DNA from: an uncultured Clostridium sp.
GTDB taxonomy: Bacteria; Bacillota; Clostridia; Lachnospirales; Lachnospiraceae
DNA: 47,072 nucleotides
Reading direction: 5' to 3'
Assembly (NCBI GenBank): GCA_900542035.1
Contig: UQMJ01000022.1
Span: forward strand, 1 to 47,072
The stretch's first letter is position 1. Every line of letters begins with the position of its first letter. A program made the position numbers and the translations under genes. Below, piece by piece: positions 7,714-14,837 of this stretch. The notes beneath the pieces were generated by a model, which was not told the origin of the DNA, made no database searches, and saw nothing but the letters and a program-made list of their open reading frames with translations.

Positions 7714-8892
7714 ATGAATGAATTACAGTTAAAGTACGGATGCAACCCAAACCAGAAGCCTTCCCGTATTTTTATGAACAACGGAACCGATCTTCCGATT
7801 ACGGTACTGGGCGGAAAGCCAGGATACATTAACTTTTTAGATGCATTTAACGGCTGGCAGCTGGTAAAAGAATTAAAAGAAGCCACAGGACTTCCTGCTG
7901 CCGCATCATTTAAGCACGTTTCTCCGGCAGGTACAGCAGTAGGACTTCCGCTGACCGATACCTTGGCAAAGATTTACTGGGTAGACGATTTGGGAGAACT
8001 TTCTCCATTGGCTTGTGCATATGCCAGAGCCAGAGGCGCAGACAGAATGTCTTCTTTTGGCGATTTTATCTCTCTGTCTGATGTATGTGATGCAGATACT
8101 GCAAAAATTATTAAGAGAGAGGTATCAGACGGCGTAATCGCTCCTGGTTATGAACCAGAAGCTCTGGAAATTTTAAAATCCAAGAAGAATGGAAACTACA
8201 ATATTATCCAGATTGATCCAGACTATGTTCCGGAGCCAATTGAGCGTAAGCAGGTGTTTGGCATTACATTTGAACAGGGGAGAAATGAGCTGGCAATCAA
8301 TACCGATCTGCTTTCCAACGTGGTAACAGAAAATAAAGAGATTCCAGACGAGGCAAAAATCGATCTGATGATTTCCTTAATTACCTTAAAATATACCCAG
8401 TCCAACTCTGTCTGCTATGCAAAAGGCGGCCAGGCTATCGGAATCGGCGCTGGACAGCAGTCCAGGGTTCATTGCACCAGGCTGGCAGGCCAGAAGGCAG
8501 ACAACTGGTTTTTACGTCAGGCTCCCCAGGTGTTAAATCTTCAGTTTGTAGATGGAATCCGCAGGGCAGACAGGGATAATGCCATTGATGTCTATATTGG
8601 TGATGATTATATGGACGTACTGGCAGACGGAAGATGGGAATCTGTCTTTAAAGTAAAACCGCCGGTATTTACCAAAGAGGAAAAACGGGCGTGGTTAGAC
8701 CAGATGCAGGACGTAGCATTAGGTTCTGACGCGTTCTTCCCATTTGGCGACAATATTGACAGGGCATTTAAAAGTGGCGTGAAATATGTGGCTCAGCCAG
8801 GAGGTTCCGTAAGAGATGACAATGTAATCGAAGCCTGCAACAAATACAATATGGCAATGGCATTTACCGGAATCCGTTTATTCCACCACTAA
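7714..8892 (+). CDS. purH: AICAR formyltransferase, stand-alone (PurH C-terminal-domain type)
   Basis: The enzyme transfers a formyl group from 10-formyl-tetrahydrofolate to AICAR ribotide (ZMP), giving FAICAR. The 392-aa product has only the transformylase domain; bifunctional PurH is about 510-530 aa. Seen motifs are LKYGCNPNQKP at the N terminus, the active-site KHVSPAG, YAKGGQAIGIGAGQQSRVHCT and VAQPGGSVRDD near the end. The frame opens upstream, but the ATG at 7714 has AAGGAGA before it and gives the usual N terminus. It follows IMP cyclohydrolase by 16 bases, so the two proteins together replace bifunctional PurH. A rise in ZMP, its substrate, should switch the operon on. Confidence 0.95.
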   Translation: MNELQLKYGCNPNQKPSRIFMNNGTDLPITVLGGKPGYINFLDAFNGWQLVKELKEATGLPAAASFKHVSPAGTAVGLPLTDTLAKIYWVDDLGELSPLACAYARARGADRMSSFGDFISLSDVCDADTAKIIKREVSDGVIAPGYEPEALEILKSKKNGNYNIIQIDPDYVPEPIERKQVFGITFEQGRNELAINTDLLSNVVTENKEIPDEAKIDLMISLITLKYTQSNSVCYAKGGQAIGIGAGQQSRVHCTRLAGQKADNWFLRQAPQVLNLQFVDGIRRADRDNAIDVYIGDDYMDVLADGRWESVFKVKPPVFTKEEKRAWLDQMQDVALGSDAFFPFGDNIDRAFKSGVKYVAQPGGSVRDDNVIEACNKYNMAMAFTGIRLFHH

Positions 8893-8921
8893 AAAGCAAG
8901 ATCAGGGAATGTCCTCAGAGC

Positions 8922-8949
8922 ACAGGGCAAGCTGCCTTTGCATAGACTA
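8922..8949 (+). promoter_or_regulatory. Candidate sigma-K/sigma-E sporulation promoter of sigK
   Basis: AC (8922-8923), 17 bases, then CATAGACTA (8941-8949) matches the AC-N17-CATAnnnTA sigma-K consensus known from Bacillus. The -10 also resembles the sigma-E CATACAnT box, and the sigma-E -35 matches at four of seven positions. The predicted start, near 8957, sits just ahead of the sigK ribosome binding site. Confidence 0.5.
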
Positions 8950-8979
8950 AGAGTAAGTTTAGCTTTGAGGTGACTTTCT

Positions 8980-9603
8980 TTGAAAACTTTTCCAAAACCG
9001 CTTAGTGCCAGTGAGGAAAAAGATTACCTGGAGCGTTACAAAGAGGGTGACCAGGAGGCAAGGGCTGCGCTGATTGAACGGAATATGCGTCTGGTGGCTC
9101 ATGTAATTAAAAAATACCAGTATACAGATTACGATATGGAGGATTTGCTGTCCGTAGGAACCATTGGATTAATTAAGGCGGTTAATACTTTTAATGCGGA
9201 AAAAGGTTCCAGACTTGCTACTTATGCCGCCAAATGCGTAGAAAATGAGATTCTGATGCTGCTGCGGGCAGGCAAAAAATTTTCCAGGGAAATTTCAATT
9301 TATGAACCTATCGGAGTAGACAAGGATGGAGAAAGCGTCAGCTTGGTAGATTTGATCGAAATGGAACAGACCGAAACCATTGATACCCTGATTTTAGACC
9401 AGGACATCCGGACGTTGTATGAAGCCTGTGATTCTTGCCTGAAGGATACGGAAAAGACGGTAATCCGTCTGCGGTACGGCTTATATGGGGGAAACGAACA
9501 TACTCAGAGGGAAATCGCAGCAGTTCTTGGGATTTCCCGTTCGTATGTAAGCCGTATTGAAAAGAGGGCGATTGAAAAACTACGGGAAGAATTTCAAAAA
9601 TAA
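8980..9603 (+). CDS. sigK: RNA polymerase sporulation sigma factor SigK, no pro-sequence
   Basis: This late mother-cell sigma factor directs spore coat and cortex genes. The 207-aa product has region 2 (RNMRLVAHVIKKY, DLLSVGTIGLIKAV, ATYAAKCVENEIL) and region 4 (TQREIAAVLGISRSYVSRIEKRAIEKL). It begins MKTFPKPLSASEEK, which aligns with the mature N terminus of Bacillus SigK. The TTG start has GAGGTG seven bases upstream, and an in-frame TGA three codons before it rules out a longer N terminus. Proteolytic activation of a pro-form is therefore not available here. The gene is continuous, with no skin-type interruption. It is monocistronic, with its own promoter and terminator. Confidence 0.92.
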   Translation: MKTFPKPLSASEEKDYLERYKEGDQEARAALIERNMRLVAHVIKKYQYTDYDMEDLLSVGTIGLIKAVNTFNAEKGSRLATYAAKCVENEILMLLRAGKKFSREISIYEPIGVDKDGESVSLVDLIEMEQTETIDTLILDQDIRTLYEACDSCLKDTEKTVIRLRYGLYGGNEHTQREIAAVLGISRSYVSRIEKRAIEKLREEFQK

Positions 9604-9609
9604 CCGGCT

Positions 9610-9666
9610 GCCATGGGGATTCGGAAAAGAGAGAACTCTTAGAAAACGAATCTGCATGGCTTTTTT
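9610..9666 (+). terminator. sigK terminator
   Basis: GCCATG (9610-9615) pairs with CATGGC (9655-9660), and GATTCG with CGAATC extends the stem past a small internal loop. A run of six T follows at 9661. Confidence 0.75.
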
Positions 9667-9711
9667 ACGGAAATTTATAACAAATTATACAAGAAACCAA
9701 AAGAAATTGCA

Positions 9712-9740
9712 TTGTGCTTTTTTTTCAATAAGTGTATAAT
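9712..9740 (+). promoter_or_regulatory. Candidate galE promoter
   Basis: TATAAT (9735-9740) is preceded at 17 bases by TTGTGC (9712-9717). The -10 box is perfect and the -35 weak. The leader of about 100 bases before galE holds no structure I can name. Confidence 0.55.
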
Positions 9741-9844
9741 AATAAACAGCTGCTTTTAGGGGATGTTGAAAAGAAAGGCAGTATACGGAAAGCAGGTCCG
9801 TGATTCAGACACGATTCACAGGCCTTGAAAAAGGAGGATGTGTT

Positions 9845-10864
9845 ATGGCAATTCTGGTAGCTGGCGGAGCAGGCTATATTGGAAGCCACACCTGTGTAGA
9901 ATTATTAAATGCAGGTTATGAAGTAGTAGTAGTAGATAATCTTTACAATTCTTGTGAGGAGGCGCTGAGAAGAGTAGAAAAGATTACTGGAAAGACGGTA
10001 ACATTTTACAATGTAGACTTATTGGACAAACCTGCATTAGAGGAAGTATTCCAGAAGGAAAAAATCGACTCGGTTATCCAGTTTGCCGGTTACAAGGCAG
10101 TTGGCGAGTCAGTAGCAAAGCCGTTGGAGTATTACCATAACAACATTACTGGCACATTAATTCTTTGCGACGTAATGAGAAAGTACAATGTAAAGAATAT
10201 TGTATTTAGCTCTTCTGCAACTGTTTACGGCGATCCGGCATTTGTGCCGATTACCGAAGAATGCCCGAAGGGAGAAATTACCAACCCATACGGCCAGACA
10301 AAGGGAATGTTAGAGCAGATTCTGACGGACTTACACGTATCTGACCCAGAGTGGAATGTAATCCTTCTTCGCTATTTCAATCCGATTGGAGCCCATGAGA
10401 GCGGCACTATCGGCGAGGATCCGAAGGGCATTCCAAACAACCTGGTACCTTATATTGCCCAGGTAGCAGTTGGCAAGAGAGAATGCGTTCATGTATTCGG
10501 CAATGATTACAACACTCCAGACGGAACCGGCGTCCGCGACTACATTCATGTAGTGGATCTGGCAAAGGGACACGTATGCGCAATCCGTAAGCTGGAGGAT
10601 AAAGAAGGCGTATCGATTTACAACCTGGGTACTGGTCATGGCTACAGCGTATTAGATGTAATCCACGCATACGAAAAGGCCTGCGGCAAGGAACTTCCGT
10701 ACGTGATCGATCCAAGACGTGCCGGAGATATTGCGCAGTGTTACTGCGATCCTGGCAAGGCTGCAAGAGAACTGGGCTGGAAGGCAGAGCTTGGTATTGA
10801 AGAAATGTGCCGCGATTCCTGGAAATGGCAGTCTATGAATCCAGACGGATATAACCAGAACTAA
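9845..10864 (+). CDS. galE: UDP-glucose 4-epimerase
   Basis: This enzyme interconverts UDP-glucose and UDP-galactose with a bound NAD, serving galactose use and surface polysaccharide synthesis. The 339-aa product is standard length. It shows the NAD-binding GGAGYIGSHT at residues 7-16, the catalytic serine in SSSATVYG, the tyrosine-lysine pair in NPYGQTKG, and the substrate-side RYFNPIGAH and GTGVRDYIHVVDLAKGH. The start at 9845 has AAAAAGGAGGA upstream; the open frame before it is not homologous. A terminator at 10906 separates it from the phospholipase gene. It is not next to other Leloir genes. Confidence 0.97.
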   Translation: MAILVAGGAGYIGSHTCVELLNAGYEVVVVDNLYNSCEEALRRVEKITGKTVTFYNVDLLDKPALEEVFQKEKIDSVIQFAGYKAVGESVAKPLEYYHNNITGTLILCDVMRKYNVKNIVFSSSATVYGDPAFVPITEECPKGEITNPYGQTKGMLEQILTDLHVSDPEWNVILLRYFNPIGAHESGTIGEDPKGIPNNLVPYIAQVAVGKRECVHVFGNDYNTPDGTGVRDYIHVVDLAKGHVCAIRKLEDKEGVSIYNLGTGHGYSVLDVIHAYEKACGKELPYVIDPRRAGDIAQCYCDPGKAARELGWKAELGIEEMCRDSWKWQSMNPDGYNQN

Positions 10865-10905
10865 ATAGAGTCCAGAAGACGGACAATTGAGTAAATGATA
10901 GGAGT

Positions 10906-10931
10906 AAGGAGCTGCTGCGGCAGCTCCTTTT
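10906..10931 (+). terminator. galE terminator
   Basis: This is a perfect 10-bp stem (AAGGAGCTGC with GCAGCTCCTT) with a TGCG loop, followed by a short T4 run. It lies 41 bases after the galE stop. Confidence 0.75.
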
Positions 10932-10954
10932 CTGACCAGGAAAGGAGAAGGCAG

Positions 10955-11872
10955 ATGGAAGAACCAAGAAAACTTTTCAAAGCAGGCCTGATTTTGGAAG
11001 GCGGAGGGATGCGGGGAGCGTATACAGCCGGAGTCCTGGATTTTTTCCTGGATAAGAACCTGGAATTTGAAGAAGTATACGGAGTATCGGCTGGCAGTAT
11101 TCATGCAACCAGCTACTTATCCAGGCAAAGAGGAAGAAATATTGCAGTCAGTACAGATTATTTGGACGATCCTGGATACTGCAGCCTGAAAAGTCTCATA
11201 AAAACCGGAAATCTATTTGGTGTAAAGATGTGTTATGACCAGATTCCCAATGAATTAAACCCTTATGATCATGAGACGTTTTTGTCTTATCCAGGCCGTT
11301 TTTACGCAGTTTTAACAGACTGTGAGACAGGAAAGCCGCACTATCATCGGATAAAAGACATGAAACGGGACATCTGGGCAATTCGGGCGTCCAGCTCCCT
11401 TCCCCTGGTTTCCAGAATGATAGGGATCCATGGACACATTTATCTGGATGGGGGAATTGCAGACTCGATTCCGATAAAACATTCGGAAAAGCAGGGAAAT
11501 ATAAAAAATGTCGTAATTCTTACCAGAGACAAGTCTTACCGGAAAGGGCCCAATCGGGCGATGAAACTGATTCGCAGTCTGTACCGCCAGTATCCCAATC
11601 TGATAGAGCAGATGGAAACCCGCCATATCCGCTATAATGAAACGCTGGAATATATTGAGGAAGAGGAAAAGGAAGGCCGTATTTTTGTAATACGTCCCTC
11701 TAAAATAGTAGAGGTCAGCAGAATAGAAAAGGACAAGGAAAAGCTGATGGCGCTTTACCATCAAGGCTATGAAGATGCAGAAGAAGCGTATCCGGCTCTG
11801 AGAAGGTTTCTGGAAACGCCAGAATCCTGCCTGAACGCAGAAGAGACGGAGAAAAGAGGCCAGAATCAGTAA
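10955..11872 (+). CDS. Patatin-like phospholipase family protein
   Basis: This is a putative cytoplasmic or membrane-associated acyl hydrolase. The 305-aa product has all three patatin elements: the oxyanion-hole loop GGGMRGAYTAG (residues about 18-28), the nucleophile elbow GVSAG and the catalytic aspartate motif DGGIADSIP. No signal peptide is seen. The start at 10955 has AAAGGAG upstream; the longer open frame runs through the galE terminator and is rejected. The bacterial relatives (RssA/YjjU type) have mostly uncharacterised substrates, so the family is secure and the role is not. Confidence 0.9.
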   Translation: MEEPRKLFKAGLILEGGGMRGAYTAGVLDFFLDKNLEFEEVYGVSAGSIHATSYLSRQRGRNIAVSTDYLDDPGYCSLKSLIKTGNLFGVKMCYDQIPNELNPYDHETFLSYPGRFYAVLTDCETGKPHYHRIKDMKRDIWAIRASSSLPLVSRMIGIHGHIYLDGGIADSIPIKHSEKQGNIKNVVILTRDKSYRKGPNRAMKLIRSLYRQYPNLIEQMETRHIRYNETLEYIEEEEKEGRIFVIRPSKIVEVSRIEKDKEKLMALYHQGYEDAEEAYPALRRFLETPESCLNAEETEKRGQNQ

Positions 11873-11930
11873 ACGGATGAAAAATGTCGAAAAGTAGCGA
11901 TGAAAAGTAAGTCTTCAGGACTTGAATAAT

Positions 11931-11960
11931 GGGTGGAGAAATGATAAAATCTCTCCATCC
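11931..11960 (+). terminator. Hairpin after the patatin gene
   Basis: GGGTGGAGAAAT pairs with ATCTCTCCATCC with one mismatch and one GU pair. It is followed by ATTAAACTTT rather than a clean T run, so it is a weak terminator or an RNA 3'-end stabiliser. Confidence 0.45.
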
Positions 11961-12107
11961 ATTAAACTTTCTGGAAATCAAATCTAATTTCTAACCAATC
12001 GGCGTACTGCCAATGAATTCCAAAGTTTAACACAAATCAAAACATATAGTTGAAGAATGACGCAGCTTAAGAAAGCGGGGGATGCCTATGCCTGTGTCGT
12101 GCTATTT

Positions 12108-12135
12108 TTGTACCTGTAAATAAAAGTGTTAAAAT
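12108..12135 (+). promoter_or_regulatory. Candidate promoter of the surface protein gene
   Basis: TTGTAC (12108-12113) and TAAAAT (12130-12135) lie 16 bases apart, about 30 bases before the start codon. The -35 match is only partial. Confidence 0.4.
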
Positions 12136-12163
12136 CATCCAAACAAGAAAAGGGGGAATCCTT

Positions 12164-14737
12164 TTGAAAAAGGCAAGAATATATGCAGTCAGCCTGGCGC
12201 TATTTGCAGGGATTTTAAGCTGTGGAAATATTTTTTCAGCAGAGGCTCTGCCGGTTTATCAAAGCAAGAAAATGGCTGTTGCAACAGATGCTAATGCAGA
12301 ATATGAAAAATTGGAAGAGATAGCAGCAGAACCTGTCCTCATGCGTCAGAACAGGACATCAGATGTACTGACCATAACCGGTTCCGGAGTAGAAGAGAAG
12401 ATGGCGGGAAGCCTTGGAAAACCTGGCGTATATCTGCTGTTTCAGGGAGCAGAGTACCGGCATGGATTTAATGAAATGATTTCCAATCATACTACAGAAG
12501 GCACTTCCAGGCAGATTGACGGGATCTGGGAATATTATAAGAAAAATGAGACGAAAACGGTCAGCAATCTAAAGACAGAGATTTGGAAAGGCAGTGGAAG
12601 TTACAGCAATACGGAACTGGTAAAGGTAGCGGATGCCATTACCATTCAGAATTCTACCGATATGGACACTGGAAAATGGAATACGGTTGTAACCATAAAA
12701 AATCCCCATCCCAAGCTGACAGGCGTTCTGTTTTACTACTATGCGCCTCATTTGGCAGACTATGGAGGAGTTACGATCTTTCCATTTGGAGGACAGCAGA
12801 TAGTTGCAGGAGCCGAGCAGGCTCATACGCATATAGGAACTGTCAGGACAGAACCGACCTGTACAACGGAAGGGGCCATAACAGGAACTTGCGAGATGTG
12901 CGGTTCCATTCATCAGACGATTCCTGCGTTAGGACATATCATTCCGGAAATATATGATACAACATCAGTTGCGGGTTATAAAATCAAGAACTGCGGGAGG
13001 TGCGGTGTCAGGCTGGAGACTGTTCCAAATCAATATCAGGTTTCTTATATGGGGAATGGTGCGGCAGAAGGCGGTACGGAAGGTTCCAGACAGCAGGTAG
13101 GAACGCCGTTTGCTATTGCAGAAAATGGATTTTTCCGCACGGGCTATCAATTTACGCTCTGGAATACCCAGGCAGACGGAACAGGAACCGGATACCAGCC
13201 AGGGCAGTCTGTCCAGGACCTGACATTAACAGACCAGGAGACAGTGGAGCTGTTTGCTCAGTGGAAAGCAAATCAATACCAGGTTTCTTTCAATCCAAAT
13301 GGAGGAATCTGTGACAAAGAACCCATTTCCGTTACCTATGACGCTCCATATGGTCCTCTTCCGACTCCGTTAAAAATAGATTACCGTTTTCTGGGATGGA
13401 CGCAGGAAGACAGCAAAGAACCGATAACAGAAGAGACTGTATATAAAATCCCGTCAGACACGATTCTGACTGCTCAATGGGAACTGTATTTTGAGAATTT
13501 AGGAAATGGAACCAACCGCCGTCCAGGGGAAGATGAAAATATGGGAACAGAGGATGATCACTATTTTTATAACGGATCGGACAAAACAGCAGGGACAAAC
13601 GACGACATCGTTTTAGAAACCGGAGATGATGGGGTCTATGGCAGCAGGGATGACTGCTATGAAAACCAGAACGGGCAGAAGGTTCACTGCGGAAACGATA
13701 CTATTTTTGATACCAAAGACGATTATATCGACAACGGGGACGGAACCAATAACCGTCCAGGAGAAGATGGAAAATGGGACACAGAAGACGACGAGAAATG
13801 GCATAATGGGGAAGATAAACAGCCAGGAACGGAAGATGATAAATTAATCCATCCAGGCCAGGATGGCCAATATGGAAGCAAAGACGATTATATCGACAAT
13901 GGGGACGGAACCAATAACCGTCCAGGAGAAGACGGAAAATGGGACACAGAAGACGACGAGAAATGGCACAATGGAGAAGATAAACAGCCAGGAACGGAAG
14001 ACGATAAATTAATTACTCCAGGAGATGGAGACAATGGAAATGGTTCTGGAGATAATTCCGGCAATGGTTCCGGAGGAGGTTCTGGTAATGGCTCCGGCAG
14101 CGGTTCTGGCAGTGGCTCCGGCAGCGGTTCCGGCAGTGGCTCCGGCGGTGGTTCCGGCAGTGGCTCCGGCGGTGGTTCCGGCAGTGGCTCTGGCAGCGGT
14201 TCCAGCGGAAGCTCTGGTAGCTGGGGCGGCGGTTCTGGCAGTACACAAGGAGGTCCTGGAGTATATGGAGATTCTTATACGGACGTCGGAAAAGGAAAGA
14301 GCGGACGCTGGGAAAAGCTTCCAGATGGATGGGTTTTCCACTATACGGATGGAGGAAATGCAAAAGATGAGTGGTGCTATTTATATTATGGAGTTACAGG
14401 CAGAACGGACTGGTATCGTTTTGGACAGGATGAATACATGAAAACAGGCTGGCATCAGGACCCGGACGGTTTCTGGTACTTTCTGCACAACATATCAGAC
14501 GGAACATTGGGGCATATGAAAACAGGCTGGTATCTGGATACAGATGGAACCTGGTATTATCTGAACCCAGTCAGCGATGGACATCGCGGTGCTATGGTTA
14601 CCGGCTGGCAGCTGATTGATGGAAAGTGGTACTATTTTAATCCGGTTTCAGATGGGAGAAAGGGAGCAATGTATGCGGGACAGATGACGCCGGACGGATA
14701 TTTGGTTGGCACAGATGGAGCAAGAATTGAAAATTAG
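12164..14737 (+). CDS. Large secreted surface protein with InlB-type, Asp-rich and cell-wall-binding repeats
   Basis: I know no exact name for this 857-aa modular protein. In order it shows a signal peptide (to about residue 28) and an N-terminal domain of unknown type (30-225). A segment with two CxxC pairs follows (about 225-290, CEMCG and CGRCG), then two Listeria/Bacteroides-type beta repeats, each ending in AQW (about 290-445). Next come Asp-rich short repeats of the GEDGKWDTEDD kind (450-620), a Gly-Ser tract (625-695), and C-terminal aromatic repeats such as GWYLDTDGTWYYLNP. The last resemble choline/cell-wall-binding repeats. The TTG start follows a GGGGGA site. The Asp-rich part may bind calcium. 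It is probably an exposed adhesin or cell-wall protein; its ligand is unknown. Confidence 0.88.
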   Translation: MKKARIYAVSLALFAGILSCGNIFSAEALPVYQSKKMAVATDANAEYEKLEEIAAEPVLMRQNRTSDVLTITGSGVEEKMAGSLGKPGVYLLFQGAEYRHGFNEMISNHTTEGTSRQIDGIWEYYKKNETKTVSNLKTEIWKGSGSYSNTELVKVADAITIQNSTDMDTGKWNTVVTIKNPHPKLTGVLFYYYAPHLADYGGVTIFPFGGQQIVAGAEQAHTHIGTVRTEPTCTTEGAITGTCEMCGSIHQTIPALGHIIPEIYDTTSVAGYKIKNCGRCGVRLETVPNQYQVSYMGNGAAEGGTEGSRQQVGTPFAIAENGFFRTGYQFTLWNTQADGTGTGYQPGQSVQDLTLTDQETVELFAQWKANQYQVSFNPNGGICDKEPISVTYDAPYGPLPTPLKIDYRFLGWTQEDSKEPITEETVYKIPSDTILTAQWELYFENLGNGTNRRPGEDENMGTEDDHYFYNGSDKTAGTNDDIVLETGDDGVYGSRDDCYENQNGQKVHCGNDTIFDTKDDYIDNGDGTNNRPGEDGKWDTEDDEKWHNGEDKQPGTEDDKLIHPGQDGQYGSKDDYIDNGDGTNNRPGEDGKWDTEDDEKWHNGEDKQPGTEDDKLITPGDGDNGNGSGDNSGNGSGGGSGNGSGSGSGSGSGSGSGSGSGGGSGSGSGGGSGSGSGSGSSGSSGSWGGGSGSTQGGPGVYGDSYTDVGKGKSGRWEKLPDGWVFHYTDGGNAKDEWCYLYYGVTGRTDWYRFGQDEYMKTGWHQDPDGFWYFLHNISDGTLGHMKTGWYLDTDGTWYYLNPVSDGHRGAMVTGWQLIDGKWYYFNPVSDGRKGAMYAGQMTPDGYLVGTDGARIEN
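13714..14018 (+). repeat. 165-bp tandem repeat in the surface protein gene
   Basis: Two copies start at 13714 and 13879. About 140 bases are nearly identical at nucleotide level, differing at a few silent-looking sites, and encode the same Asp-rich 46-residue stretch. The spacing is an exact 55-codon period, so gain or loss of a unit keeps the frame. Confidence 0.9.
14126..14191 (+). repeat. 24-bp tandem repeat in the Gly-Ser tract
   Basis: A 24-base unit beginning GGTTCCGGCAGTGGCTCC repeats at 14126 and 14150, with a third partial copy at 14174. It lies inside a longer GGNTCN array (about 14039-14250) that encodes the Gly-Ser linker. Confidence 0.85.
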
Positions 14738-14748
14738 AACAAATGTTC
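14737..14748 (+). promoter_or_regulatory. LexA (SOS) box 1
   Basis: GAACAAATGTTC matches the Gram-positive LexA operator core GAAC-RNRY-GTTC at every position. It begins in the stop codon of the preceding gene and ends ten bases before the -35 box at 14758. Confidence 0.85.
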
Positions 14749-14757
14749 GAAAAAAGA

Positions 14758-14786
14758 TTGCAATTTTTGAATGGATATGCTATACT
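14758..14786 (+). promoter_or_regulatory. Promoter of the radical SAM operon
   Basis: TTGCAA (14758-14763) and TATACT (14781-14786) have 17-base spacing, and TGC before the -10 box gives an extended -10. It lies between the two LexA boxes. Confidence 0.8.
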
Positions 14787-14798
14787 GGAAACCAGAAA

Positions 14799-14810
14799 GA
14801 ACAAATGTTC
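14799..14810 (+). promoter_or_regulatory. LexA (SOS) box 2
   Basis: This is a second GAACAAATGTTC, identical to box 1 and 62 bases from it, about six helical turns. It covers the region just after the predicted transcription start, where bound LexA would block transcription. Confidence 0.85.
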
Positions 14811-14837
14811 TGAAAGGACAATACAGGAGGCCCAGGT

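Noticed and set aside
8924..8939. Small hairpin AGGGCA-AGC-TGCCTT as a terminator after purH
   Set aside because: Only six pairs including a GU and no T run; it also lies within the sigK promoter.
12061..12120. Possible riboswitch before the surface protein
   Set aside because: The repeated GCCTATGCCTGTG looked suggestive, but no conserved aptamer core or expression platform could be found.
14009..14441. Three overlapping frames rich in Ala/Val/Thr/Arg over the Gly-Ser tract
   Set aside because: They are low-complexity shadows of the GGNTCN repeat on other frames, with no start site or family likeness.
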